Shown piece after piece: positions 7,970 to 15,292 of a stretch of 39,785 nucleotides of DNA; the stretch's first letter is position 1; every line of letters begins with the position of its first letter. Source of the DNA: Bdellovibrionaceae bacterium UBA6776 (GTDB lineage Bacteria; Bdellovibrionota; Bdellovibrionia; Bdellovibrionales; UBA1609); the NCBI GenBank assembly GCA_002453155.1, contig DKGG01000043.1, positions 1 to 39,785 on the forward strand, read 5' to 3'. The position numbers and the translations under genes are program-made. Under the pieces are notes generated by a model. That model saw only the letters and a program-made list of their open reading frames with translations. It made no database searches and was not told the DNA's origin.

Positions 7970-10587
7970 TGACAACGTTCACACAGATCTCTTTTTTTCG
8001 GATTCGGATCAAACTGTGCGTGCTTAATTTTTTCTGCAGTCTCCGACAAACAGACCAGACTTTGATTCAATAGATCTTCTTTGGCGCCTTCATCCACCCA
8101 AGAATGGCTGCGCTTCCCCGGAGGCACGGCCAAAGATTCCACCGCTTCCCCTTTAAGAAAAAATCCACGGTCTCGGTCTTTGGTTCTTGGAACCAAATAA
8201 TAGGCTCCAAAAACTTTCGGAGATCCTTGGTTCAAAACTGAGCTTGAAGTGTCTTCTGATTTCAAAAATTTTCCTTCAACTGCCAAGGTATAAAGGGGCA
8301 TTTGCAAATCCCCCTCTTCCAACCATTTGCGCCACCCCTTCAAAGTTCCCGAGGAGAGCTTGTAGTCCACAAGAACCACCTCTTGAGAATCAGAATCCAA
8401 AGACAAAGCTCCATCCATCCGGTCGATTCGTCCTGTCACTTTGATGTCTTGCTCAGACTCTCGCTCCTTGTGAAGCTGCTGAGTCTGAGGATTCAAATAA
8501 AATTCGAAAGACACTTCAGATCCCAATGTTTTCAATAGAGGCCGATCTCGTCGCAGCTCAACTTCCATGGAGACAAAAGATTCCGCCAAACGAACAATCT
8601 CCGAGTTCATGGCCGGCCAAATCCGATCATCACCAATTGCAATGTTCAACTCCACCCGCTTCGTTTCAACAATTTCCGCCAGAGCCTCAGTGGTCCATTC
8701 CCTTTGACCCCATTGTTTAATGATTTCCTCAAACACTCCGTGAACCCACCGGCCTTTATTGAGTGGGTCCAAATCAAAATCCAAAAGAGGCTGATCCACC
8801 AAACGTAAAGCCTTTTGAGCAAAAAAGATAAAGGGGCATTGGTGATAAGATTTTACGGAAGTGGCTGATAGATTAAATCCTTCATACTTCTCGATTTGAA
8901 GATTCTGAAAACTTTCGCCTTCCCTTTGCTTTGAAATTTCATCAAATCGACATTTCTCTGGAGATTCCACCTTTTTGACCTTCTCCATGGATATTTGAAA
9001 GGCCGACTTGAGCCAATGCTTCGATGGGGAAACCTCTTCTCCAGAAAAGCTCACACCGCTGGTCAAATAGGAGACCGACTTGTAAGGATATCGCGACAGC
9101 CATGCCAGATACATTTCGTCCACGGACACATCTCGCACATCCAACTCAAATCCCAAATCTTGTTTGATCCGCCGACATTCAAAAGAGGACACCAAAATTC
9201 GAGAACGAACGGTCAACTCCACTTCATTAAGACCTAAAAACAAAACGTGGGGAGCTTTGCACCATTCCGCACTGTTCATACTTAAGACATGCAGACCTTC
9301 TGAGCTTCCTTCAATCACTGAGGTTTCAGTTTTCGAAAGTTTCGACTCCAAATAAAAAAACCAATCTTCCAGATTCAACTGCAGTTGAGGATTAAAATCT
9401 TTAGATAAAGATTTCCAAACTCGATCCAAAGAGTCCGAGGAAGAATTTTGATTCCAAAACTGCAAAGCCCATCCAAAAAACTGAATCAAGTTCATTCGAG
9501 AGCGAGGAGGTTCTTTGGGTTTTTTCCATTTGGACCAACGGTGAACCTGATCAGGTTCTTTTAAATTTTCAAAAAATCTTCGAAATTCGTCATAATTGAA
9601 AAAAAGCTGTTCTTTGTTTTGAAAAAAATGAGATTCCAAATCTCGGGAGCTGAATTTTTCAAGTTGCACCCGTAAAGTGGAGATCCAGCCCTGCACCAAA
9701 GGATCATCAATCAAACGTTGAACAAAATTTTTATTTACAGGAACGCCTTCCACTTTCAGAAAAAAACTCAAGCTGGGCCAAAATGCTTCAATATCTGGTG
9801 CCAAAATCGCGATGTCTTGTGGAGCAATGCCTTGATCCAAAAGATTTCTTACCCGAGATACCGCTTCTTTGGCTTCCCCCAATTGGGTGGGCAATCTTTT
9901 TAAATCTCCGATAAGAGAGATCTGAGAAACATCCACCTGGGTTTCTAAAAACTCTATGTCGTGACCTTGCTGTGCCAATATTTGAAACAAAGATTTTTCA
10001 ACCCCAAGAGGTCTGGGTCCCAAATCTAAAATAATTTTTCGCGGCCATAAGACTTCAGAAAGATTTTGCTCTTCAAATTCATGAAGCAAAACCATGGGAA
10101 CCAGTGCGGGCGACACCAGCTTCAATTCCCGAACATCTTCCCAAAGCTTTTTACACACTTCATAAACGTGACGCCACTTGATCACCGAGTCTGGATTGTT
10201 TTGAAACCACTCTTCCATCAGTTCCCCTTGGGGATCCTCCAAAAACAAAGGAATAAAAACTTCCAAATGTTGATGAAGAAGAGAGGCAGAATCTGTGGAC
10301 TTTAACCATTGGATGTCCGTGGACTTCATCCAACTCCATATCCACTGGTCAAAAAGCTCCTTAGATATTAAAGACCATTCCGGAGTCCAACGAAAAAGTA
10401 ACCGCGACCAAAATTCACTCGCACGGAGAACAGCTTCTTCTTCAAGCACCATTTCCGTTTGAAGCAAACGCTCTTGAATTTCCCATTTGGATTGGAGATC
10501 TGAAACCACCCAGGTGCATTGATTGGGATCAAAGTCATCGAGGCGCTGGGCCTTTTGAGAAAATTCTGAGATTGAAATTGCATCCAT
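7933..10587 (-). CDS. addB: AddB-like helicase/nuclease subunit with Fe-S staple
   Basis: The 884-residue partner of AddA. The N-terminal half resembles a UvrD fold, but I see no GxGKT Walker A, so it is probably a structural or Chi-recognition subunit rather than a motor. The C-terminal PD-(D/E)XK domain begins with LSATSVKSYHQCPFIFF, then GRWVHGVFEEII, VTGRIDRMDG, VLVDYKLSSG and LQMPLYTLAV. Four Cys fit the iron-sulfur staple of AddB nucleases: one in YHQCPF and three in LCERCQWRNLC (C-x2-C-x5-C) near the C terminus. The ATG at 10587 follows the upstream stop by 14 nt and has an AAGG site. The order addB-addA is as in other genomes. Confidence 0.88.
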   Translation of the reverse strand: MDAISISEFSQKAQRLDDFDPNQCTWVVSDLQSKWEIQERLLQTEMVLEEEAVLRASEFWSRLLFRWTPEWSLISKELFDQWIWSWMKSTDIQWLKSTDSASLLHQHLEVFIPLFLEDPQGELMEEWFQNNPDSVIKWRHVYEVCKKLWEDVRELKLVSPALVPMVLLHEFEEQNLSEVLWPRKIILDLGPRPLGVEKSLFQILAQQGHDIEFLETQVDVSQISLIGDLKRLPTQLGEAKEAVSRVRNLLDQGIAPQDIAILAPDIEAFWPSLSFFLKVEGVPVNKNFVQRLIDDPLVQGWISTLRVQLEKFSSRDLESHFFQNKEQLFFNYDEFRRFFENLKEPDQVHRWSKWKKPKEPPRSRMNLIQFFGWALQFWNQNSSSDSLDRVWKSLSKDFNPQLQLNLEDWFFYLESKLSKTETSVIEGSSEGLHVLSMNSAEWCKAPHVLFLGLNEVELTVRSRILVSSFECRRIKQDLGFELDVRDVSVDEMYLAWLSRYPYKSVSYLTSGVSFSGEEVSPSKHWLKSAFQISMEKVKKVESPEKCRFDEISKQREGESFQNLQIEKYEGFNLSATSVKSYHQCPFIFFAQKALRLVDQPLLDFDLDPLNKGRWVHGVFEEIIKQWGQREWTTEALAEIVETKRVELNIAIGDDRIWPAMNSEIVRLAESFVSMEVELRRDRPLLKTLGSEVSFEFYLNPQTQQLHKERESEQDIKVTGRIDRMDGALSLDSDSQEVVLVDYKLSSGTLKGWRKWLEEGDLQMPLYTLAVEGKFLKSEDTSSSVLNQGSPKVFGAYYLVPRTKDRDRGFFLKGEAVESLAVPPGKRSHSWVDEGAKEDLLNQSLVCLSETAEKIKHAQFDPNPKKRDLCERCQWRNLCRAPHLI

Positions 10588-10601
10588 GAAGCGACCTTGG
10601 C

Positions 10602-11750
10602 TTACCGCCGTTGTTTCAGTCGCCGCCCTCCCCAAATGGATCCTCGACTTGCAGAGCCTGACGACGAATTCTTTCCAAACGCCAGTGATCGTATCCCGAG
10701 CTCCAAGGACAATTCAACCATATACCTGCGATCTTCAATCTGTCCGGGGTATTCGCCAAGTTCTACGCCGTAAGACGCAGCATCAATTTGAATGGGACCC
10801 AATCCGAACCCAGCACCCAGTGTGTAATAACCCTGTTGAAATCCTGCACGCAAATCAATCAAGGGAAGGCCCACTTCCACACCCAGATTGATTTTTCGCA
10901 TCAGCTGCACATCGGCGCGATTCAAATGATTGATATCAATGGCCGGAGACACACTGATCAAAGGAAGATCAATTAAAACCGCCGCGCCCACTCCCAAATT
11001 GGATTTTTCAGGTGGAATGTCGGAGTTGTTGTCCGAGCGAAACTGAGTGTCCCCCACATTTTGCCAAACACTGGAGAGAACAATGTCTACAAAAGGTGCA
11101 TCAATATAAAAGTTGCCGCCGATGTCCATGGCATAACCCACTCCCCATTGAGTCAAATCCGACTTGATGGTTTCGGGATTCAAATCTGTCAGGTTCGAAG
11201 CTTTGTAGGTTTTTTCCACACCAGAGCGCTTGATTCTTTTGAGAGCAATTCCTCCATGCATAAAGGGAAAAATGGGTATTCCAAGGCCAATGGCATAACC
11301 GTAATCATTGATAAACCGAAGAGGAAGTTCGGGGTAAACCGGGTTGTTTAAGATGGCACTCAAATAGGTGTGGTTGTAGGCCGCCACACTGACAAAAGGC
11401 AAAGTGAGAGCCATATTTCCATTTGCGGTCGTGGAGATTTTTTTTCCATAAAGACTTGAAAGAGTGTCCGCAAATTGAGTTTCGTCAGAAAAACCTTGAA
11501 CCTTGTCCACATTGGAAATCACATCGGTTCCCACTCCCGCTCCCACTCCGAAAATCTTCCAAGAGATTCCACGAAAGCGCGCAAGACCGGCTGGATTGTA
11601 AAAGAGCGATGCAGAGTCATCCACCAAACCGTAGTGGGCATTTCCCATTCCTAAGGCGCGCGTGGACGAATAAATGGGAAGAATGTCCGCAGCCTGCGAA
11701 GAGATGGATGTAAAAATTAAAAGAAGAATTGCGCTTAAGGACAGTTGCAC
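10602..11750 (-). CDS. FadL/PorV-like outer-membrane barrel, paralogue 1
   Basis: The 382-residue product is read from a GTG at 11750, which has a strong GGGGGA site 9 nt upstream and opens a signal peptide (QLSLSAILLLIFTSISSQAA). The family N-terminal motif STRALGMGNAHYGLVDDSASLFYNPAGLARF matches the OMPP1/FadL/TodX and PorV groups, which form outer-membrane barrels for hydrophobic ligands or secretion. The end has the DRRYMVELSLELGI strand seen in the two paralogues here, then about 25 extra Ser/Gly/Arg-rich residues not seen in them. The start overlaps the upstream lipoprotein by 16 bases. addB follows 14 nt later. Substrate unknown. Confidence 0.82.
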   Translation of the reverse strand: MQLSLSAILLLIFTSISSQAADILPIYSSTRALGMGNAHYGLVDDSASLFYNPAGLARFRGISWKIFGVGAGVGTDVISNVDKVQGFSDETQFADTLSSLYGKKISTTANGNMALTLPFVSVAAYNHTYLSAILNNPVYPELPLRFINDYGYAIGLGIPIFPFMHGGIALKRIKRSGVEKTYKASNLTDLNPETIKSDLTQWGVGYAMDIGGNFYIDAPFVDIVLSSVWQNVGDTQFRSDNNSDIPPEKSNLGVGAAVLIDLPLISVSPAIDINHLNRADVQLMRKINLGVEVGLPLIDLRAGFQQGYYTLGAGFGLGPIQIDAASYGVELGEYPGQIEDRRYMVELSLELGIRSLAFGKNSSSGSASRGSIWGGRRLKQRR

Positions 11751-12610
11751 GCTGTGATGTCCCCCGTACAATTTACGCCCAGTCCGAGAACGGAATCTTC
11801 TTTGATGAGAGATCGAATTCCCTTGTATTGAAGAGCCGAGAAGGCGGTCGCATCGGTCACTGAGCACATCCCTGAAAGGGGCGTTCCAGGCAAAGAGCTA
11901 CCAATGTCTTCCACCGCCGTGCAAGAGGTAAAACTGCCAATAACATTGGCGATAAAGTTGTTCTCCAACTCAGGGATGATGTTTAAAACTTTGAAGAGCG
12001 CAATCCCAATGGCTCCCACAGAGGTGTCGTTGATGTTTGTTCCTGGAGTGTCGGCCGCGGTGCACACGTCAGTAAATCCCGCATCCAAAGTTCCATCTTG
12101 AGCGGTGTCCGTGTAGTAACTCAAATAGTTTCCGATGATGGCAAAATTAATCAAAATCATCAGTGTGTTTTCATCTTCCGTCCGAGAAGCCGGATCGGAA
12201 GAAATAGACGCCAAAGCTTCGTCAGCCAAAACAAGATTCTCAATGTTGCTTGCGAAGGTGGTCGCCGTTCCGGACCGAAAGGCGGAAAGCAAGAATGGAA
12301 AAACACGAGTGCTACTGGCGTTTTTAATGCTTTCGACAAGCCCCAAGAAAGTCAGGCCTCCCTTGCCAGCGTAAGCGGAAGCCAAAAGCGTTTTGTATTT
12401 GGCCTTGGCTTGAAACTCGGTGGAAGTGGTGAGCAAAACGGTGACTGCAGAATCGTAACTCCCATCATCAATCAAAAGCTTGGCTTGAACATACTTGGCT
12501 TCATCAGAGTCTTTGGTAGCAAAGGTTTCAAGCAGGTTGACGGAACCAGAACAGGAAAGCGTCAGACCGCTCACCAGCAAAACAAAAGCCAAGAGAGATA
12601 ATTTCTTCAT
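11735..12610 (-). CDS. Lipoprotein with TPR-like segment
   Basis: The 291-residue product has a signal peptide with lipobox LTLSC (Cys20). Residues about 38-80 (AKYVQAKLLIDDGSYDSAV, then AKYKTLLASAYAGKGG) have the spacing of a TPR-like helical repeat. The rest is Ala/Ser/Thr-rich with several late Cys (DVCTAAD, SFTSCTAV, SGMCSV, NCTGDITACNCP), suggesting disulfides in the periplasm. It lies between two FadL/PorV-like barrels, 40 nt after the first and overlapping the second, so it may be an accessory to them. The gene at 13873 is a similar Cys-containing lipoprotein beside a barrel. No named family. Confidence 0.78.
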   Translation of the reverse strand: MKKLSLLAFVLLVSGLTLSCSGSVNLLETFATKDSDEAKYVQAKLLIDDGSYDSAVTVLLTTSTEFQAKAKYKTLLASAYAGKGGLTFLGLVESIKNASSTRVFPFLLSAFRSGTATTFASNIENLVLADEALASISSDPASRTEDENTLMILINFAIIGNYLSYYTDTAQDGTLDAGFTDVCTAADTPGTNINDTSVGAIGIALFKVLNIIPELENNFIANVIGSFTSCTAVEDIGSSLPGTPLSGMCSVTDATAFSALQYKGIRSLIKEDSVLGLGVNCTGDITACNCP

Positions 12611-12650
12611 CTATACAGTGTACGTTGGAAATGTAGAGGTGAAAACTTGG

Positions 12651-13721
12651 TCAGAAACGAAAAGAGAATTTCAAGACGTAGCGACGGTCTTCCAATGGAG
12701 TGTCGGCGGTTCCAATGTCCTCGCCATAGGTCGCGGCTTGAAGCTGATAGTTGAACATGGCCAACTCAAGTCCTGCGGTCCAGTAGCGTTGATTCATTCC
12801 GCCACGAAAGAACAGTGCATCCGCATAGTTCAATTCAAATCCGCCATGAATGCGTCTTAAGACCGGTTCCGTTTCGGTATCTTTGGTCAAAACATCTCGA
12901 AGCTCGACGGTCCATGAAGATCGGAGTCGTCTGCCATGAATAGGAAACACGGCAAGTCCCACATCCAGGGAGTTGGTCACAGAATTTGGTCGTTCTGCTG
13001 TGGAGTGAAGCATTCCCTCCTGAACGGCGTAGCTGGTGTCACCCACATCTCTCCATACTGCAGCCAGAGTAGGAAGCCAAGTCACTGGGGCCACAAACAT
13101 GATTCCCACGTCCGAAGAAATTCCAATTCCCTCTTTAAGCATAGAGTCCAGTTGAAGATCCGTAGCTGCCGAATCGAGTTCAGTTTCATCCACTTCTGCA
13201 CGATTGGTGTACCGCGCATTGGCGCCAATTTTTATGCGCCCGTCCCAGATGCGAAAGTTGAGACCAGCAACTGCGGACCAGTCGTTTCGATATTTGTATT
13301 CAAAGGTGCTGGTGGTGGAGTTCACTTGAGAATCCATCATGTAATTTCCATGCACTCCAATTCCAAAGTTTGGAAAAATAATCGACGGAAAAACTTGCGT
13401 TTTCAGATGAACTCTTTGATCGGGATCATTTTTGATGCTGTCCAAGACAAATTGAGGATCCGACGCATTGTAAAACTGAACTCCCAAAGTTCTTTCCACG
13501 TAAAGGTTCCCCTCCACTTCCGGATCCACAATGGTCACAAAAACATCTCGAAGTTTTCCAAGGGCGGCTGGGTTTGAAAGCAATGCGGTTTCATCATTCA
13601 CTGTGGCCACGACGGCTCCGCCCATCCCCATTTGGCGAACTCCCGTGTAATATTCTCGACGCTCATCCGCCTGAGAGGCGACGCTTGAGAAGATGAAAAT
13701 CAGGAAAACAAAAAATCTCAT
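12651..13721 (-). CDS. FadL/PorV-like outer-membrane barrel, paralogue 2
   Basis: The 356-residue product has a signal peptide (MRFFVFLIFIFSSVASQA). The family motif follows directly: RQMGMGGAVVATVNDETALLSNPAALGKL. Many Gly and aromatic strands follow, and the protein ends in DRRYVLKFSFRF, with a terminal Phe typical of the barrel-assembly signal. It is the first gene of the minus-strand run that leads to addB and addA. About 150 bp separate it from the divergent lipoprotein at 13873, so the operon promoter is probably there. The ligand is unknown; assignment to FadL versus PorV-like groups would need profile searches. Confidence 0.82.
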   Translation of the reverse strand: MRFFVFLIFIFSSVASQADERREYYTGVRQMGMGGAVVATVNDETALLSNPAALGKLRDVFVTIVDPEVEGNLYVERTLGVQFYNASDPQFVLDSIKNDPDQRVHLKTQVFPSIIFPNFGIGVHGNYMMDSQVNSTTSTFEYKYRNDWSAVAGLNFRIWDGRIKIGANARYTNRAEVDETELDSAATDLQLDSMLKEGIGISSDVGIMFVAPVTWLPTLAAVWRDVGDTSYAVQEGMLHSTAERPNSVTNSLDVGLAVFPIHGRRLRSSWTVELRDVLTKDTETEPVLRRIHGGFELNYADALFFRGGMNQRYWTAGLELAMFNYQLQAATYGEDIGTADTPLEDRRYVLKFSFRF

Positions 13722-13818
13722 GTGAGACTCTTCGGTCGAAGTTTGGTTCGAATTGAGACACTCTTTGAAACTTAGCCCTTGGTCCTATGCGCTTAGGTCT
13801 TGGCTTTCAGATTAGGGT

Positions 13819-13848
13819 TTGCCCCTTGTAAGAGAGGCGACTTAAAAT
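13819..13848 (+). promoter_or_regulatory. Candidate sigma-70 promoter for the lipoprotein at 13873
   Basis: TTGCCC (13819-13824) and TAAAAT (13843-13848) are separated by 18 nt and lie 25 nt before the start codon. The match is reasonable but was found by eye only. Confidence 0.4.
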
Positions 13849-13872
13849 AGTGGAAGTTCAAAGGAGAGAATT

Positions 13873-14598
13873 ATGAAGTTGGTAGGAAGCCTATTGCTAT
13901 CTTTCGGAATGCTTGTGTTTATGACCGGTTGTGAGGACGAAGAAGTTCGAGACATTGCGAAAGCTCAAGAATGTATGGACGCGGTTCCCGCAAGTTCACC
14001 TCAAGATGCCAGCAACTGTTTTGCTTATGTGGAGAAACACACTTCTCAACAGGCAAACATTTTGAAATGTGCGATCAAGTTGACGTCGGGTGGACTTTCC
14101 AGTCAAAAAATGGTCGAAGCTTATAAGGCTGCTGGAAACTCCAATCTGACCAGCAAAGAGTCGGTTTATTTTGCATACCTCTCCCTGGATCTGCCCACTC
14201 AGTCCGGAGGATATGACATTGCAGTAGAAGCTTATCCCTACTGTGTAAAATCGGAAGTGAGCGGGATGGTCTTTATTGCAGGATTGGCGAAGACGGCTTC
14301 TTTGGTTACCAAAAGTGGAGTCACGATCGACTTGAATGACCCTGCAACCACCGAAGCCAACATCAAAACAGCTTTACAAAACTGCATCTCGACCTGCACG
14401 GCTGCGGAGTTGGCAGACACCGGCGCCACCATTGTGAACTTGGCCACCACCTACTGCAAAGACTCTTCTTCCGACCAAGGCGTCTGCACCGACGTAAAAA
14501 ATTCTGTAAATCAATATGGCGGCAACACCGAACAGGCTGGCAAAGCCTTTATGTGCATCCTCCAAGACAAAACCTTCGACGGCACCTCTTGCACCTAA
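13873..14598 (+). CDS. Cys-containing lipoprotein of unknown function
   Basis: The 241-residue product has a lipoprotein signal (MKLVGSLLLSFGMLVFMTGC, Cys20) followed by acidic EDEEVRD. The mature part is helical in character, with Cys spaced through it (QECMD, SNCFAY, LKCAIK, YPYCVK, QNCISTC, TYCKD, GVCTDV, FMCILQ, TSCT), which suggests several disulfides. An excellent AAAGGAGAG site precedes the ATG. It is convergent with barrel paralogue 3; a hairpin-flanked element lies between them. Its TAA stop (14596-14598) lies inside the inverted end of that element, so the original C terminus may have been different. No family was recognised. Confidence 0.8.
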   Translation: MKLVGSLLLSFGMLVFMTGCEDEEVRDIAKAQECMDAVPASSPQDASNCFAYVEKHTSQQANILKCAIKLTSGGLSSQKMVEAYKAAGNSNLTSKESVYFAYLSLDLPTQSGGYDIAVEAYPYCVKSEVSGMVFIAGLAKTASLVTKSGVTIDLNDPATTEANIKTALQNCISTCTAAELADTGATIVNLATTYCKDSSSDQGVCTDVKNSVNQYGGNTEQAGKAFMCILQDKTFDGTSCT

Positions 14599-14602
14599 AA
14601 AG

Positions 14603-14669
14603 GTGCCAGGTACCAAAATCTGTAATCGCTGCGTTAGACGCAGCGATTACAGATTTTGGTACCTGGCAC
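14603..14669. repeat. REP-like hairpin, copy 1
   Basis: A perfect 32-bp stem (14603-14634 with 14638-14669) and a 3-nt TAG loop. It contains GGTACC and TCGCTGCG. It begins 4 nt after the lipoprotein stop and ends directly against the stop codon of the transposase remnant (14670-14672, minus strand). It could also terminate transcription, though no long T-run follows on the plus strand. Confidence 0.9.
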
Positions 14670-15135
14670 TTAAACATCCCTCCAGTCTTTTTCTTCGACG
14701 CCCTCATTTAGCCAATTCAAAGTTCCCTCAACGTTATCAAACAATAGACGGTCCTTTTCTACAGGGATCATTAAGTGGGAAAGCCCAAGAAGGGCGTGGA
14801 GAGTGCTGTATGGATAGTCTTCGGCCCTTCTGCAAATTCCAGCCTTCACGGGATTCACGTAGTTGTACTTGTAGGCCAGCTGATAATAGTGATCGCAAGT
14901 GATCATAGATTTATAGTAACGGCTTCCATACATTTGGTTGATTCTTCCACTCGCCTTCGCGATGTCCCGACTGGTTTGCCCCATAAAATACCACATGGCC
15001 TCGTTTAAGTTTCCTCGAGGGGTGCTCGCGATCATATGAAAGTGATTCGACATCATCACACCAATCTTGATTGTGATTGCGTGCAGATAGATTGTACGGA
15101 AATTCACTTTGAAGAAGAGTTGGAGTTCTCGGCAT
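14670..15135 (-). pseudogene. Y1 (IS200-like / REP-associated) transposase, internally deleted
   Basis: Y1 transposases use a catalytic Tyr and a His-hydrophobic-His motif to cut single-stranded hairpins. The family N terminus is present from 15135 (MPRTPTLLQSEFPYNLSARNHNQDW) but runs in one frame. The rest lies in another: VMMSNHFHMIASTPRGNL (HUH motif), YFMGQTSRDIAKASGRINQMYGSRYY, then YKYNYVNPVKAGICRRAEDYPYSTL. In intact relatives about 35-40 residues separate the NHNQDW-like and MSNHFHM motifs; here they are practically adjacent and out of frame. This points to an internal deletion of roughly 100 bp with a frameshift. Flanking hairpins are intact, so any movement would need an enzyme in trans. 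Confidence 0.85.
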
Positions 15136-15218
15136 GGACAAGACCAATTGCAGGTTCAAAGCCAACGCCATTGTCCCTTTAAATACTCATTCACCTTCAT
15201 GCATTTCGAGATTCGGAT

Positions 15219-15291
15219 AAGGTGCCAGGTACCAAAATCTGTAATCGCTGCGTTAGACGCAGCGATTACAGATTTTGGTACCTGGCACCTT
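15219..15291. repeat. REP-like hairpin, copy 2
   Basis: A perfect 35-bp stem (15219-15253 with 15257-15291) and a 3-nt TAG loop. The central 70 nt are identical to copy 1. On the plus strand TTTTT runs through its right edge (15290-15294). It ends 1 nt from the stop codon of the barrel gene on the minus strand (15293-15295). Confidence 0.9.
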
Positions 15292-15292
15292 T

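Noticed and set aside
12098..12601. 167-codon open frame antisense to the TPR-like lipoprotein
   Set aside because: The lipoprotein on the minus strand has lipobox and operon context; this frame has none.
12936..13577. 213-codon open frame antisense to barrel paralogue 2
   Set aside because: A shadow frame: no start signals, and the opposite strand encodes a full barrel with signal peptide.
14603..15291. CRISPR-like array from the repeated hairpins
   Set aside because: Only two copies about 550 nt apart, with a transposase remnant between them and no spacers.
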